64,000 bases of DNA from Pedomonas sp051304405 (GCF_051304405.1 NZ_JBPPGG010000002.1:124001-188000); one strand, 5' to 3'; numbered from the stretch's first letter, positions 1 through 9,617 are shown. Numbers and translations: made by a program. Notes: a model not told the origin generated them from the sequence alone.

Positions 1-88
1 CTGGTCAACCGCTTTTGTGCCTCGTATGTGTGCGTATTGAGTAGGCTGATAACGAATCGAAACCCGACAGGAGGGGAGAGGACAGGAA

Positions 89-1747
89 ATGACTGAACGC
101 GAAGCCATGCCTTATGATGTGGTAATCGTCGGCGGGGGGCCGGCGGGGCTGGCGGCAGCGATTCGTCTGAAGCAGCTCTCGCAGGAGCAGGGTCACGACG
201 TTTCGGTTTGCGTGCTGGAGAAGGGGTCCGAGATCGGCGCACATATCCTCTCGGGGGCTGTCGTCGACCCGATCGCGCTCAATGAGCTGATCCCCGACTG
301 GAAGGAGCGGGGCGCCCCGCTCAACACGCCGGTGACCGACAACCGGCACTGGGTGCTCACCAAGAACGGCAAGATCGACATTCCCCACTTCCTGCTGCCG
401 CCCCTCATGTCCAACGAGGGCTGCTACACGCTGAGCCTGGGCAACCTGTGCCGCTGGCTGGCCTCGCAGGCCGAGGAGCTGGGCGTCGAGATCTTCCCCG
501 GCTTCGCGGGCGCGGAGATCCTCTACAACGAGGACGGCTCGGTGAAGGGCGTGGCCACCGGCGACATGGGCGTTGCCCGCGACGGCAGCCACAAGGACAT
601 GTACCAGCCGGGCCTGGAGCTGCACGCCAAGTACACCTTCTTCGCCGAGGGCGTGCGCGGCCACCTCTCCAAGCAGCTGATGGACCGCTTCGCCCTGCGC
701 GAGGGCGTGGAGCCGCAGACCTACGCCATCGGCATCAAGGAGCTGTGGGACGTGGACCCGGAGAAGCACAAGCCGGGCACGGTCATCCACACCCAGGGCT
801 GGCCGCTCGATGACGTGGCGGGCGGCGGCTTCATCTACCACCAGGAGAACAACCAGGTCGCCATCGGCTTCGTCGTGGCGCTGGACTACAAGAACCCCTA
901 CCTCTCGCCGTTCGACGAGATGCAGCGCTTCAAGACCCACCCGGCCATCCGCCCGCTGCTGGAAGGCGGCCGCCGCGTGGCCTATGGCGCCCGCGCCATC
1001 AACGAGGGCGGCTGGCAGTCCATCCCGAAGCTGGTGTTCCCGGGCGGCGCGCTCATCGGCTGCTCGGCCGGTTTCGTCAACGTGCCGCGCATCAAGGGCA
1101 GCCACAACGCGATGAAGTCCGGCATGCTGGCGGCCGAGGCGGCGTTCGAGCGGCTGAAGGCCGGCTCGGAGGGCCATGACGAGCTGACCGCCTACCCGGA
1201 GGCGCTGAACAACTCCTGGGTGCGCGAGGATCTCTACAAGGTCCGCAACGCCCGCCCGGCGCTGGCCAAGTTCGGCGTGACGCTCGGCACGATCTACACC
1301 GGGATCGACCTGTGGCTCCACGATCTGGGCCTCGGCAAGCTGATCCCGTGGACCTTCGGCCACCACCCGGATCACACCCAGCTGCGCCGCAAGGAGCACT
1401 GCTACCCGATCGCCTACCCGAAGCCGGACGGCAAGATCACCTTCGACAAGCTGTCGTCGGTGTTCCTGTCCAACACCAACCACGAAGAAGACCAGCCCGT
1501 CCATCTGACCTTGAAGGACAAGGACGTTCCGGTCAAAATCAACCTTGAACTCTATGACGCGCCGGAGCAGCGTTACTGCCCGGCAGGCGTCTACGAGATC
1601 GTCGGGTTGGACACGGGCGAGCCGCGGTTGCAGATCAACGCGCAGAACTGCGTGCACTGCAAGACCTGCGACATCAAGGATCCAACCCAGAACATCAACT
1701 GGGTTGCACCCGAAGGCGGGGGCGGGCCGAACTACCCCAACATGTGA
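89..1747 (+). CDS. Electron transfer flavoprotein-ubiquinone oxidoreductase (ETF-QO)
   Basis: A 552-residue inner-membrane-associated flavo/iron-sulfur protein that passes electrons from reduced ETF (fatty-acid and amino-acid oxidation) to ubiquinone. An FAD-binding GGGPAG motif sits at residues 15-20. Near the C-terminus Cys497, Cys521, Cys524 and Cys527 form the 4Fe-4S ligand set, and the last part is the ferredoxin-like ending typical of the family. Length matches bacterial and mitochondrial ETF-QO (about 550-560). The ATG at 89 follows a GGAGGGGAG-like ribosome site. It is the first gene of a tight run with the TPR gene 6 bp downstream and ispE after it. Confidence 0.97.
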   Translation: MTEREAMPYDVVIVGGGPAGLAAAIRLKQLSQEQGHDVSVCVLEKGSEIGAHILSGAVVDPIALNELIPDWKERGAPLNTPVTDNRHWVLTKNGKIDIPHFLLPPLMSNEGCYTLSLGNLCRWLASQAEELGVEIFPGFAGAEILYNEDGSVKGVATGDMGVARDGSHKDMYQPGLELHAKYTFFAEGVRGHLSKQLMDRFALREGVEPQTYAIGIKELWDVDPEKHKPGTVIHTQGWPLDDVAGGGFIYHQENNQVAIGFVVALDYKNPYLSPFDEMQRFKTHPAIRPLLEGGRRVAYGARAINEGGWQSIPKLVFPGGALIGCSAGFVNVPRIKGSHNAMKSGMLAAEAAFERLKAGSEGHDELTAYPEALNNSWVREDLYKVRNARPALAKFGVTLGTIYTGIDLWLHDLGLGKLIPWTFGHHPDHTQLRRKEHCYPIAYPKPDGKITFDKLSSVFLSNTNHEEDQPVHLTLKDKDVPVKINLELYDAPEQRYCPAGVYEIVGLDTGEPRLQINAQNCVHCKTCDIKDPTQNINWVAPEGGGGPNYPNM

Positions 1748-1753
1748 GGCTGT

Positions 1754-3481
1754 GTGAGAAGAAAGAACCAAGCCGTCGTCGCCGCCCTCATCACGGGACT
1801 TCTTGCCTCGGGAAGCCTCGGGGCGACGGCGCCGGCCGCAGCCACCCTCTCCCCCGGAGAGGAGATGGAAGGCTATCGGGACTATGTCCTGGGGCGGTAC
1901 GCCTGGTCCAATGACGAGCTGGGGGCGGCCGCCCACTACTTCTCCCGCGCCTTGCAGCATCAGGACAGCGACCCGGTGCTGCGCCAGCGCACCTTCGAGC
2001 TGGCGCTCGCCTCCGGCGACCGGCGCCTCGCGCTGGAGACCGCCCGGGAGGTGCTGGCGGCCGACCCGGAGAACTCGACGGCGGCGCTGGTGCTGATTGC
2101 CGAGGCCTTCCGCAAGGGCGAGTTCAAGAAAACCGAAGCGCTCATCTCCAAGCTGGCCGTGGGCGGCATCGAGGCGGTGATCGCCCCGGTCCTGAACGCC
2201 TGGGCCCAGCAGGGGCAGGGCGACAGGAAGGGGGCGCTGGCCACCATCCAGCCGCCCGAGACCGAGGGGGTGCAGCGGCTCTACCAGCTGGAGCATGCCG
2301 GCCACATCGCCCTCGCACAGGGCAAGGCGGAGGAGGCGCTCGCCTGCTACCGGCAGGCCCTGCAGATGGACGGCAACGGCCTGTGGCGTCTGCGCCTCTC
2401 GGCCGCGGCCGCCGCGCAGCGGGTGGGGAACACGGCGCAGGCCTCGGCCCTGCTGGAGATGGAGACCGACCCGGACCGCCGCGCCTACTTCGAGGACGCG
2501 CGCCGCCGCCTGGCGGAGGGCAAGAAGATCGAGGCGCCGGTCGCGACCCCCGCGCAGGGGCTGGCGGAGCTGATGCTGCACGCCGCCGCCGACCTGATGC
2601 AGGGCGAGCCGATCCCGCTCGCGCTGGTCTTCTCCCGGGTGGCGGAAATCGCCCGGCCGGACATGGTGGAGGCCCGGCTGCTCTCCGCCCGCATCCTCCG
2701 GCTCAACAAGGAAGCCCGCGGCGCGCTGGCGACCATCGAGACGCTCGGGATCGACGGGCCGTTCGGCGTCGACGTGATGCTGGAGAAGGCGCGCATCCTT
2801 CAGGACATGGACAAGGCCGACGAGGCGCTGGCGCTCCTGGAATCGGCGAGCGTGCGTTTCCCCTCCAGCCGCCGCGCCCGCGTGGAGCTGGGCGAGGCGC
2901 TGCGCCAGGCGGAGCGCTACACGGAAGCCGTCGCCGCCTATTCCGCCGCCATCGACCTGCTGCCGGCGACGCGCAAGCAGGACTGGTATCTCTATTTCCT
3001 GCGCGGGGTCGGCTACGAGCGCATGGGCCGCTGGTCCGAGGCGGAGGCCGATCTGCGCAAGGCGCTGGAGCTCAACCCGGACGAGCCGAACGCCCTCAAT
3101 TACCTCGGCTATTCGTACCTGGAGCAGGGGCGCAACATCGAGGAGGCCAAGCGGCTGATTGCCCGGGCCGTCGAGCTGCGGCCCGGCGACGGCTTCATCA
3201 TCGATTCCCTCGGCTGGGCCTACTTCATGGCCGGCGAGTACGATCAGGCGGTGAAGCATCTGGAAGAGGCGGTCGCCGCCGAGCCGGGTGATCCCACCAT
3301 CAACGAACATCTGGGCGATGCCTACTGGCGGGTGGGGCGCACCATCGAGGCCCGCTTCCGCTGGCGCGCCGCCATGGACAGCGAACCGGCGGACGACCAG
3401 TCGCGCCGTCTGCTCGCCAAGCTGGAACTCGGCCTCGACGGGGCCGCCGCATCGACCCTCCAGGCGACACGCACGCGCTGA
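1754..3481 (+). CDS. Exported tetratricopeptide-repeat protein
   Basis: A 575-residue protein starting at GTG 1754, 6 bp after the ETF-QO stop. The N-terminus (basic MRRKN, a hydrophobic stretch, then Ala-rich ATAPAAATL) looks like a signal peptide. The rest is helical TPR sequence, with the best units at roughly residues 400-540 (for example ALELNPDEPNALNYLGYSYL). TPR proteins are scaffolds, so no catalytic role is expected; a periplasmic or envelope assembly role is an inference. It is followed 6 bp later by ispE, so the three genes probably form one transcript. The specific function is unknown. Confidence 0.9.
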   Translation: MRRKNQAVVAALITGLLASGSLGATAPAAATLSPGEEMEGYRDYVLGRYAWSNDELGAAAHYFSRALQHQDSDPVLRQRTFELALASGDRRLALETAREVLAADPENSTAALVLIAEAFRKGEFKKTEALISKLAVGGIEAVIAPVLNAWAQQGQGDRKGALATIQPPETEGVQRLYQLEHAGHIALAQGKAEEALACYRQALQMDGNGLWRLRLSAAAAAQRVGNTAQASALLEMETDPDRRAYFEDARRRLAEGKKIEAPVATPAQGLAELMLHAAADLMQGEPIPLALVFSRVAEIARPDMVEARLLSARILRLNKEARGALATIETLGIDGPFGVDVMLEKARILQDMDKADEALALLESASVRFPSSRRARVELGEALRQAERYTEAVAAYSAAIDLLPATRKQDWYLYFLRGVGYERMGRWSEAEADLRKALELNPDEPNALNYLGYSYLEQGRNIEEAKRLIARAVELRPGDGFIIDSLGWAYFMAGEYDQAVKHLEEAVAAEPGDPTINEHLGDAYWRVGRTIEARFRWRAAMDSEPADDQSRRLLAKLELGLDGAAASTLQATRTR

Positions 3482-3487
3482 CCGCCC

Positions 3488-4363
3488 ATGCAGCTTCAAA
3501 CGATTACCGAGCCCGCTCCGGCCAAGCTCAACCTGTTCCTGCACGTCGTCGGACGGCGGGAGGACGGCTACCATCTGCTGGAGACCGTGTTTGCCTTCAC
3601 CGAGGCGGGCGACACGCTGGAGGCGAGCCCGGCCGGGACGCTTTCGCTTGCGATCGAGGGGCCATACGCCGGGGCGCTGGCGGCCGAGAGCGACAATCTG
3701 GTGCTGCGGGCGGCAAGGGCGCTGGCCGGGGCCGCCGGGCTGGGCGCGGCGGGGGCGCGGCTCGTGCTGCGCAAGGCCCTGCCGGTGGCGGCGGGGCTGG
3801 GCGGCGGCTCGGCGGATGCGGCGGCAACGCTGCGGGCGCTGAACCGCCTGTGGGATCTGAACTGGCCGCTGGACCGCCTCGCCGCCATCGGCGGGGCGCT
3901 TGGCGCGGACATTCCCGCCTGCGTCTACAGCCGCCCCATGCTGGGGCAGGGCATCGGCACCGACCTCAGCCCCCTGCCGCTGAGCGAGTCGTTGCCGGTC
4001 GTGCTGGTCAATCCGGGCGTGCCGCTGGTGACGGCCCATGTGTTCCGCGCCTTTGCCGAGCGGAGGCAGGGGTTCTCGCCAAGGCTCGCGGCAGGCAGCC
4101 TGCCCGCCCACGCCTCGCTCGACTGGGTGTCCGGCCTCGCCAATGATCTGGAAGCGGCGGCCCGCGCCTGCTGCCCGCTGCTCGACGCGGTGGAGAGCGC
4201 CCTGCGCCGGCAGGAGGGGGTGCGGCTGGTGCGCATGGCGGGCTCGGGCCCGACCTGGTTCGCTGTCTTCGGCGACGGGGCGCAGACGCAGAAGGCCGCC
4301 GACAGGTTGCAGGAGGAGCATCCGGCATGGTGGGTGGCGCGATCGACAGTCCTGTGCGGTTAA
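3488..4363 (+). CDS. ispE: 4-diphosphocytidyl-2-C-methyl-D-erythritol kinase
   Basis: A 291-residue GHMP kinase that phosphorylates CDP-methylerythritol in the non-mevalonate (MEP) isoprenoid pathway. It opens with the family signature APAKLNLFLHV (Lys13). The ATP-binding loop GLGGGSAD lies at residues 103-110, and LGADIPAC supplies the likely catalytic Asp141. Length is normal for the family. It starts 6 bp after the TPR gene. No other MEP genes are in the window, so this is the usual scattered arrangement. A 10-bp inverted repeat begins at its stop codon (see the promoter entry downstream). Confidence 0.96.
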   Translation: MQLQTITEPAPAKLNLFLHVVGRREDGYHLLETVFAFTEAGDTLEASPAGTLSLAIEGPYAGALAAESDNLVLRAARALAGAAGLGAAGARLVLRKALPVAAGLGGGSADAAATLRALNRLWDLNWPLDRLAAIGGALGADIPACVYSRPMLGQGIGTDLSPLPLSESLPVVLVNPGVPLVTAHVFRAFAERRQGFSPRLAAGSLPAHASLDWVSGLANDLEAAARACCPLLDAVESALRRQEGVRLVRMAGSGPTWFAVFGDGAQTQKAADRLQEEHPAWWVARSTVLCG

Positions 4364-4427
4364 AGCGAAACGGGCCGCCGAGCTTTGCTTGACGGTTTGC
4401 GGGTCCGTCTCTATCAGCCGTTTCGCT
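4364..4427 (+). promoter_or_regulatory. Putative promoter of the exopolysaccharide block inside an inverted repeat
   Basis: TTGACG (4389-4394) and TATCAG (4412-4417) are separated by 17 bp, a plausible housekeeping -35/-10 pair 39 bp before the next start codon. The pair is enclosed by a perfect 10-bp inverted repeat, AGCGAAACGG at 4364-4373 and CCGTTTCGCT at 4418-4427. The repeat could also act as a long-looped 3' structure for ispE. No T-run follows, so a terminator call is weak. Confidence 0.4.
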
Positions 4428-4455
4428 GGCAGTTAGTCTATCAGGGGGAATATCC

Positions 4456-7371
4456 ATGCATGTGAGGGTCTGCGGTGGTCGCGCATCGAACGATCGGCAG
4501 CGCGACGGTGCCGCGTCAGGACTCTCTGGCCATGCCATCAAGCGCATGTGTGCAGGGATTGCAGTGATCAGCGCCATGCTGGGGTTTGGCCTGCCCGCCC
4601 AGGCGCAGATGTTCGACCCCAACATGCTGAAGCAGCTCCAGGGGCAGCTCTCCGGCCGCACCGGGCAGTCCATGATGACGACATCGCCCGTGGACGAGTC
4701 CCGGAATGCCAGCGATACGTCCGGGTTCCCTGGTCTGAGCGACCCGCTCTCCGGCATGACGGAGAGCGAGCGCCTGCTGCGCGAGTTGCAGGCCCAGGAG
4801 ATTCTGACCCAGAATTACAAGCCCTCCGCGCTCGAGGAATCGTATCGCGAGCGCACCGGCAACGAAGAGCTGCGCCAGTTCGGCTACGAACTGTTCGAGA
4901 AGTTCCTTGACCGGCAGGCACAGCAGAGCGCGTTCACCGGCCGGGTCAGCGGCAACTATATCGTCGGCGTCGGCGACGAGTTCGTCGTCCTGTTCCAGGG
5001 GCCGGAGCCGCGCAACATCACCACCCGCGTTGACCGGGAAGGGCGGATCATCATCGACCAGCTGCCGCCGATCGCGGCGGCCGGCCGCCGCTTCGACGCG
5101 GTGGTGCAGGACATTCAGGCGGCCACCCGCCAGACCCTGCTCGGCACCGAAGCCCATGTGTCGCTCGGCGCCGTGCGCTCGATTTCCGTCGTCGTCGGCG
5201 GTGAGGTGGAGCGTCCCGGCCAGTACACGCTCACCTCCCTCAGCGACATCACCCAGGCGCTGGCGCAGGCGCGGGGCATCCGCCGCACGGGCTCGCTGCG
5301 CCAGGTGCGGGTCGAGCGCGCCGGCCGCAGCTTTGTCGTTGATCTCTATGGCTTGCTGGGCATCGGCTCGCCGCCGGTCATCCACCTGCAGGATGGCGAC
5401 CGGATCATCGTGCCGACCGTCGGGCGCACCATCGCCGTCACCGGCTCGGTTGTGCGTCCGGGCATCTTCGAGCTGGCGCCGGGCAGCAGCACGCTGACGC
5501 TGGCTCAGGCGGTGGCCATGGCGGGCGGCGCCCTGCGCCCGAGCGGCAATGACTTCTCGGTCCTGCGGATTCAGCCCAACGGGCAGGAAGAAGTGGTCTC
5601 GCTCACCGCCGAGAGCGAAAAGCTGCAAGCCGGCGACGTGGTGCAGGTGGTGAGCCGGGAGCGGAGCACCACCGGCAAGGTGCTGCTGACCGGGTTCGTC
5701 AACAGCCCGGGCGTGCGCTCGCTGTCGATGGCGCCCACGGTGAAGTCGCTGCTGGGCTCGGCCGAGAACCTGCGCATGGGCAGCTACCTGCCCTTCGCCG
5801 TGCTGCTGCGCCGCGACCCGATCACCAGCTCGGTGTCCTACTCGGGCGTCAATCTCTATGAAGTCTTCTACGAAAACCAGGATGTGAGCCTGCGCAGCGA
5901 AGACCAGCTCATCATTCTGGGCAACAAGGATATCGCCTTCCTCCAGAGCACCCCGGTGCGCAGCATCGTGCTCGGCCTGCCCAATCCGCTGCCGGATTGC
6001 CGTTCGCTGACCTATCTGGAAGTGCTCGTCGGCGACAGCCAGTCGGACCGCTTCGCCGCCGTGACCCGCGGCTCCTACATCGTCGACCAGGGCGAGACCC
6101 TCAAGATCGGGTCCGCAGGCGGCGTGCAGAGCAACCTGGGCGTGGTGAACAACGACCAGGCATTCGGTGACGACCCGAACGCCTCCATGGGCATGGCGGG
6201 CGGCTCGCGCATGCTGGCGGGCCGGGACGTCCGGGATCAGAACGCCCAGACGCAGGACCCGAAGGCCAAGGACGCCCTGGGCCGGGACATCCTGACCAAG
6301 GAGGACAAGGCCAAGAAGGAGGAAGTGTGCCCCGCGGTCTTTGAGGAGAACCCGTCGGTTCTGCCCTTCCTTCTCGAGAACGTGGTGGTGCTGAGCGGCA
6401 ACCTGCGCCGCCCGGGCATCTACCCGGTGTGGGGCGCGCTGCCGGTCTCGGTGCTGGCGTCGATCGCGGAAGGGATCTCGTCCCGCGCGGAGACGTTCTC
6501 GATCGACCTGTCGCGGGCCGATCCGTACCGCGGTACGGCGACCAGCTTCGCCATGGATGGCACGATGGAGATGTTCGCCGCGATCAAGGTCGCGGCAGGC
6601 GATGACGTGCGCTTCAACACGGTCCAGCCCAAGTACGAGGCGGGCGCGGTGCTGCTGACGGGCGAGTTCCTCCGCCCGGGCCTCTACACCATCCGCAAGG
6701 GCGAGAAGCTCTCCGAGCTGATCGCGCGGGCGGGCGGCCTGACGGAGCACGCCTATCCCTATGGCGCCGTCTTTACCCGCCGCAGCGTCAAGAAGGCGCA
6801 GCAGGAAGGGTTCCGCCGGACGGCGCGTGAAATGAACACGGCGCTGCTGTCCATGTCCGCCCGCAAGGGTGTCAGTGCCGATGCCATGTCCTCGGCGATG
6901 ATGCTCTCGCGGGACCTGGCGACGGTGGACGCGCCCGGCCGCATGGTGGTGGAGGCCGACCCGGCCGTGCTGGAGGCCTATCCCGAGGCGGATACGGTGC
7001 TCGAGGCGGGCGACGCCATCTACATGCCCAAGCGGCCCAACTTCGTGCTGGCCATGGGCGACGTGCTCAATCCGGGCGCATTGCAGTTCGCCAAGGGCAA
7101 GACCGCGCAGGACTACATCAAGGAGGCGGGCGGCATTCAGCGCTCGGCCGACGATGACCGCATCTTCATCGTCTACCCGAACGGCGTGGCCCAGCCGCTG
7201 AAGACCTCGGGCTGGTTCCGCTCGGGGGCTCCGGTTGTGCCGCCGGGCAGCACGATCGTTGTGCCGAAGAACATCGATCCGCTTTATACCCTTGATATTG
7301 TGAAGGACGTTGCGACCATTATTGGTCAGTTCGCAACGGCTCTGGCATCGATTGCTGTGATCTCGAGGTAA
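4456..7371 (+). CDS. Polysaccharide export outer-membrane protein with multiple SLBB domains (Wza-like)
   Basis: A 971-residue exported protein of the Wza/polysaccharide-export family, expected to form the outer-membrane exit channel for an exopolysaccharide. A hydrophobic segment ending LPAQAQ (about residues 30-51) is the export signal; the M at residue 31 is an alternative start. The poly-export domain lies around residues 165-255. At least five SLBB-type beta units follow, recognisable by G-x(2-4)-RPG-like turns such as SVVRPGIFEL, FVNSPGVRSL, NLRRPGIYPV and EFLRPGLYTI. Wza itself is under 400 residues, so this is a large multi-SLBB variant. The C-terminus is a hydrophobic helix. The dehydrogenase gene follows 76 bp later. 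Confidence 0.92.
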   Translation: MHVRVCGGRASNDRQRDGAASGLSGHAIKRMCAGIAVISAMLGFGLPAQAQMFDPNMLKQLQGQLSGRTGQSMMTTSPVDESRNASDTSGFPGLSDPLSGMTESERLLRELQAQEILTQNYKPSALEESYRERTGNEELRQFGYELFEKFLDRQAQQSAFTGRVSGNYIVGVGDEFVVLFQGPEPRNITTRVDREGRIIIDQLPPIAAAGRRFDAVVQDIQAATRQTLLGTEAHVSLGAVRSISVVVGGEVERPGQYTLTSLSDITQALAQARGIRRTGSLRQVRVERAGRSFVVDLYGLLGIGSPPVIHLQDGDRIIVPTVGRTIAVTGSVVRPGIFELAPGSSTLTLAQAVAMAGGALRPSGNDFSVLRIQPNGQEEVVSLTAESEKLQAGDVVQVVSRERSTTGKVLLTGFVNSPGVRSLSMAPTVKSLLGSAENLRMGSYLPFAVLLRRDPITSSVSYSGVNLYEVFYENQDVSLRSEDQLIILGNKDIAFLQSTPVRSIVLGLPNPLPDCRSLTYLEVLVGDSQSDRFAAVTRGSYIVDQGETLKIGSAGGVQSNLGVVNNDQAFGDDPNASMGMAGGSRMLAGRDVRDQNAQTQDPKAKDALGRDILTKEDKAKKEEVCPAVFEENPSVLPFLLENVVVLSGNLRRPGIYPVWGALPVSVLASIAEGISSRAETFSIDLSRADPYRGTATSFAMDGTMEMFAAIKVAAGDDVRFNTVQPKYEAGAVLLTGEFLRPGLYTIRKGEKLSELIARAGGLTEHAYPYGAVFTRRSVKKAQQEGFRRTAREMNTALLSMSARKGVSADAMSSAMMLSRDLATVDAPGRMVVEADPAVLEAYPEADTVLEAGDAIYMPKRPNFVLAMGDVLNPGALQFAKGKTAQDYIKEAGGIQRSADDDRIFIVYPNGVAQPLKTSGWFRSGAPVVPPGSTIVVPKNIDPLYTLDIVKDVATIIGQFATALASIAVISR

Positions 7372-7447
7372 GACAGAGGTGCGTTGCGTTCTTGATCGGA
7401 TCGTCCGCCGAAGTATCTGACGGGCAGGCAAAACTGGGGGGAGCTCT

Positions 7448-8767
7448 ATGACCGCACTGCTGGGGCCAAAAACACGTGTGGCCGTCATCGGCCTTGGATA
7501 TGTTGGATTGCCCTTGGCGGTTGTGTTGGCTCGCCACTTCGACACGATCGGTTTCGACATCAACGAAACCCGCATCGAGGAGTTGAAGCGGGGACACGAC
7601 CGGACGGGAGAAGTGGATGAGCCGGCCCTCCGGGCCTCGACGCTGCACCTGACCTCCAATCTGGAGGAGTGCCGGGGGGCGGAGATCTTCATCGTCACCG
7701 TGCCGACGCCGGTCGACGAGACCAACAAGCCGGACCTGCGGCCGGTCATGTCCGCCACCCGGAGCGTCGCCAGCGTGCTGACGCCCGGCGCCGGCGCGAT
7801 CGTGGTCTACGAAAGCACGGTCTACCCGGGCGTGACGGAAGACATCTGCGGCCCCGAGCTGGAGCGGGTCTCGGGCCTCAAGCGGGGCGTGGACTTCTTC
7901 CTCGGCTACTCGCCGGAGCGGATCAACCCGGGCGACCGCGAGCATACGGTTGACCGCATCACCAAGGTGATCTCCGGCGAGACGCCCGAAGTCGTCGAGA
8001 AGCTGGCGGCCCTCTACGGGGCGGTCACCAGCGGCGGCGTGTTCCGGGCCAAGAGCATCAAGGCGGCCGAGGCTGCCAAGGTGATCGAGAACGCCCAGCG
8101 CGACATCAACATCGCCTTCATCAATGAAGTGGCGATGATCTTCCAGAAGATCGGCCTGTCCGCCTACGACGTGCTGGAAGCGGCGGGGACCAAGTGGAAC
8201 TTCCTCAAGTTCTCGCCCGGTCTGGTGGGCGGCCACTGCATCGGCGTCGATCCCTATTACCTGTCGTTCCGGGCCCAGGAACTGGGCCATGACCCCGAGG
8301 TCATTTTGGCCGGGCGGCGGATCAATGACGGCATGGGCCGCTATATCGCCGACTGCGTCCATGAGCGGCTCGCCCCGAACTCGCGGATTCTGGTGCTCGG
8401 CCTGACCTTCAAGGAAAACGTGCCCGATCTGCGGAACTCCAAGGTCATCGATGTGATCCGGGGCCTCGAAAGCCATGGCCATACGGTGCGGGTCCACGAC
8501 CCGCTCGCCGATGGCGAGGAGGCTCACGAGGAATACGGTGTCCGGCTGCTGCGCCGCATGGCCGACATCCGCATGGATGATCCGCGCCGGTCGGCCGAGA
8601 TGGAGCCGTTCGACGCGGTGGTGGCCGCCGTGCCGCACACCGTCTATGCCCAGATGAGCGCGGACCACATCGCCCGCATCGTCAAGCCGGGCGGTCTGGT
8701 CGCGGACATCAAGGGTATGTGGCGGAATCTGGCCCTGCCGGAGACGATCCGGCGCTGGCAGCTCTGA
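7448..8767 (+). CDS. Nucleotide-sugar dehydrogenase (UDP-N-acetylglucosamine/galactosamine 6-dehydrogenase type)
   Basis: A 439-residue NAD-dependent UDP-sugar dehydrogenase that oxidises the C6 hydroxyl to a carboxylate, giving an acidic sugar nucleotide for surface polysaccharide. The Rossmann motif GLGYVGLP is at residues 15-22 and the catalytic cysteine is Cys264 within GGHCIGVDPYYL. Overall sequence is closest in feel to the WbpA/WbpO/TviB group, but UDP-GlcNAc versus UDP-GalNAc preference cannot be read off. A GGGGGAG ribosome site precedes the ATG. It lies directly downstream of the export gene and ends at a strong hairpin shared with the convergent DUF218 gene. Confidence 0.93.
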   Translation: MTALLGPKTRVAVIGLGYVGLPLAVVLARHFDTIGFDINETRIEELKRGHDRTGEVDEPALRASTLHLTSNLEECRGAEIFIVTVPTPVDETNKPDLRPVMSATRSVASVLTPGAGAIVVYESTVYPGVTEDICGPELERVSGLKRGVDFFLGYSPERINPGDREHTVDRITKVISGETPEVVEKLAALYGAVTSGGVFRAKSIKAAEAAKVIENAQRDINIAFINEVAMIFQKIGLSAYDVLEAAGTKWNFLKFSPGLVGGHCIGVDPYYLSFRAQELGHDPEVILAGRRINDGMGRYIADCVHERLAPNSRILVLGLTFKENVPDLRNSKVIDVIRGLESHGHTVRVHDPLADGEEAHEEYGVRLLRRMADIRMDDPRRSAEMEPFDAVVAAVPHTVYAQMSADHIARIVKPGGLVADIKGMWRNLALPETIRRWQL

Positions 8768-8799
8768 TCCACAGGGTCAGGAGTAAGGCTTCTTATGTG

Positions 8800-8833
8800 G
8801 CGCCCTTCCGGTCTCACCTGACCGGGAGGGCGC
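8800..8833. terminator. Bidirectional hairpin between converging genes
   Basis: GCGCCCTTCCGGTC pairs with GACCGGGAGGGCGC (14 bp, one G-U) around a 6-nt loop, followed on the + strand by a T/C-rich tail. It lies between the dehydrogenase stop (8767) and the DUF218 stop (8838). Confidence 0.75.
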
Positions 8834-8837
8834 TCTC

Positions 8838-9617
8838 TTATGAGGGCCAGACGCGGAGGGTCCGCCCGGTCAGGCGATAGTAGATGAGGCCCGCCCACTC
8901 GTGCAGCGCCAGATCGGCAAGGGCGAGATTGCTGAGGGGATCGAGCCGGAACCCGGTGCCGCCGCTGTCGATCGGCCAGGTCTGATAGTCCACCGGGACG
9001 GGCGTCACCTCCATGTTGATGGCCTCGAAGCACAGCATGGCGCGCGGCAGATGGTAGGCCGAGGTGACGAGGAGCGACTGGCGGAGGGCTTCCCGGCCGA
9101 GCAGCGCCGCTGCGCCCCGCGCATTCTCGCAGGTGTTGAGCGTGCCGTTGACGATCCTGAGGCGCGCCTCCGGGAACCCCAGATCGAGCGCCGTCCGCCG
9201 GAGCATGTCCGTATCGGTGACGCCATTGGCCAGGGCCATGCCCCCGACCAGATACAGCTCCGCCTCCGGGAATCGCCGCGCCAGGGTGATGCCGGTCAGC
9301 ATGCGGTCGGCGGCGTCCTTGTACTCCGGGGCGCCGCGGATGGTGCTGGCATAGAGGTTCTCGCCGCCCGCAAGGACAATGATCGCGCGCGGGCGCATCG
9401 CGAAGAGGTCCGGCGCCTCGTAGCGGTTTTCCAGCATGCGCATCAGCCAGAATCCCGTGGGCAGTATGGCGAGAACGAACAGCAGAAACGCGCCGGCGCC
9501 GGCCAGGCGCAAGCCAACCCGGGGGCGCCACAGCGCCAGGATCAGCCCGGCAAGGCAGAGCCAGAGGGGCAGGGACCCGGGCCCAAATGCCGCCCACAGG
9601 GAATAGTTCAACGTCAT
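8838..9617 (-). CDS. YdcF/ElyC/SanA-type DUF218 membrane protein
   Basis: A 259-residue protein with two N-terminal membrane segments (about residues 12-28 and 35-58) followed by a DUF218 domain. Hallmarks are IIVLAGG at the start of the domain, the central SAYHLPRAMLCFEA stretch, and the terminal HEWAGLIYYRLTGR signature. E. coli relatives (ElyC, SanA, YdcF) act in envelope and lipid-carrier homeostasis; the enzymatic reaction is not settled. It is 37 bp downstream of the epimerase gene on the same strand, so both are likely co-transcribed and tied to polysaccharide metabolism. Confidence 0.9.
   Translation of the reverse strand: MTLNYSLWAAFGPGSLPLWLCLAGLILALWRPRVGLRLAGAGAFLLFVLAILPTGFWLMRMLENRYEAPDLFAMRPRAIIVLAGGENLYASTIRGAPEYKDAADRMLTGITLARRFPEAELYLVGGMALANGVTDTDMLRRTALDLGFPEARLRIVNGTLNTCENARGAAALLGREALRQSLLVTSAYHLPRAMLCFEAINMEVTPVPVDYQTWPIDSGGTGFRLDPLSNLALADLALHEWAGLIYYRLTGRTLRVWPS

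Noticed and set aside
5..4321. A 1438-codon open frame on the - strand opposite ETF-QO, the TPR gene and ispE
   Set aside because: GC-rich genes leave stop-free antisense frames. The translation is Arg/His/Gln/Pro-rich without domains, while the + strand genes are certain.
4516..7758. A 1080-codon - strand frame opposite the polysaccharide exporter
   Set aside because: Composition is an antisense shadow (Arg/His/Ala/Leu-rich, no fold), and it spans the boundary of two real genes.
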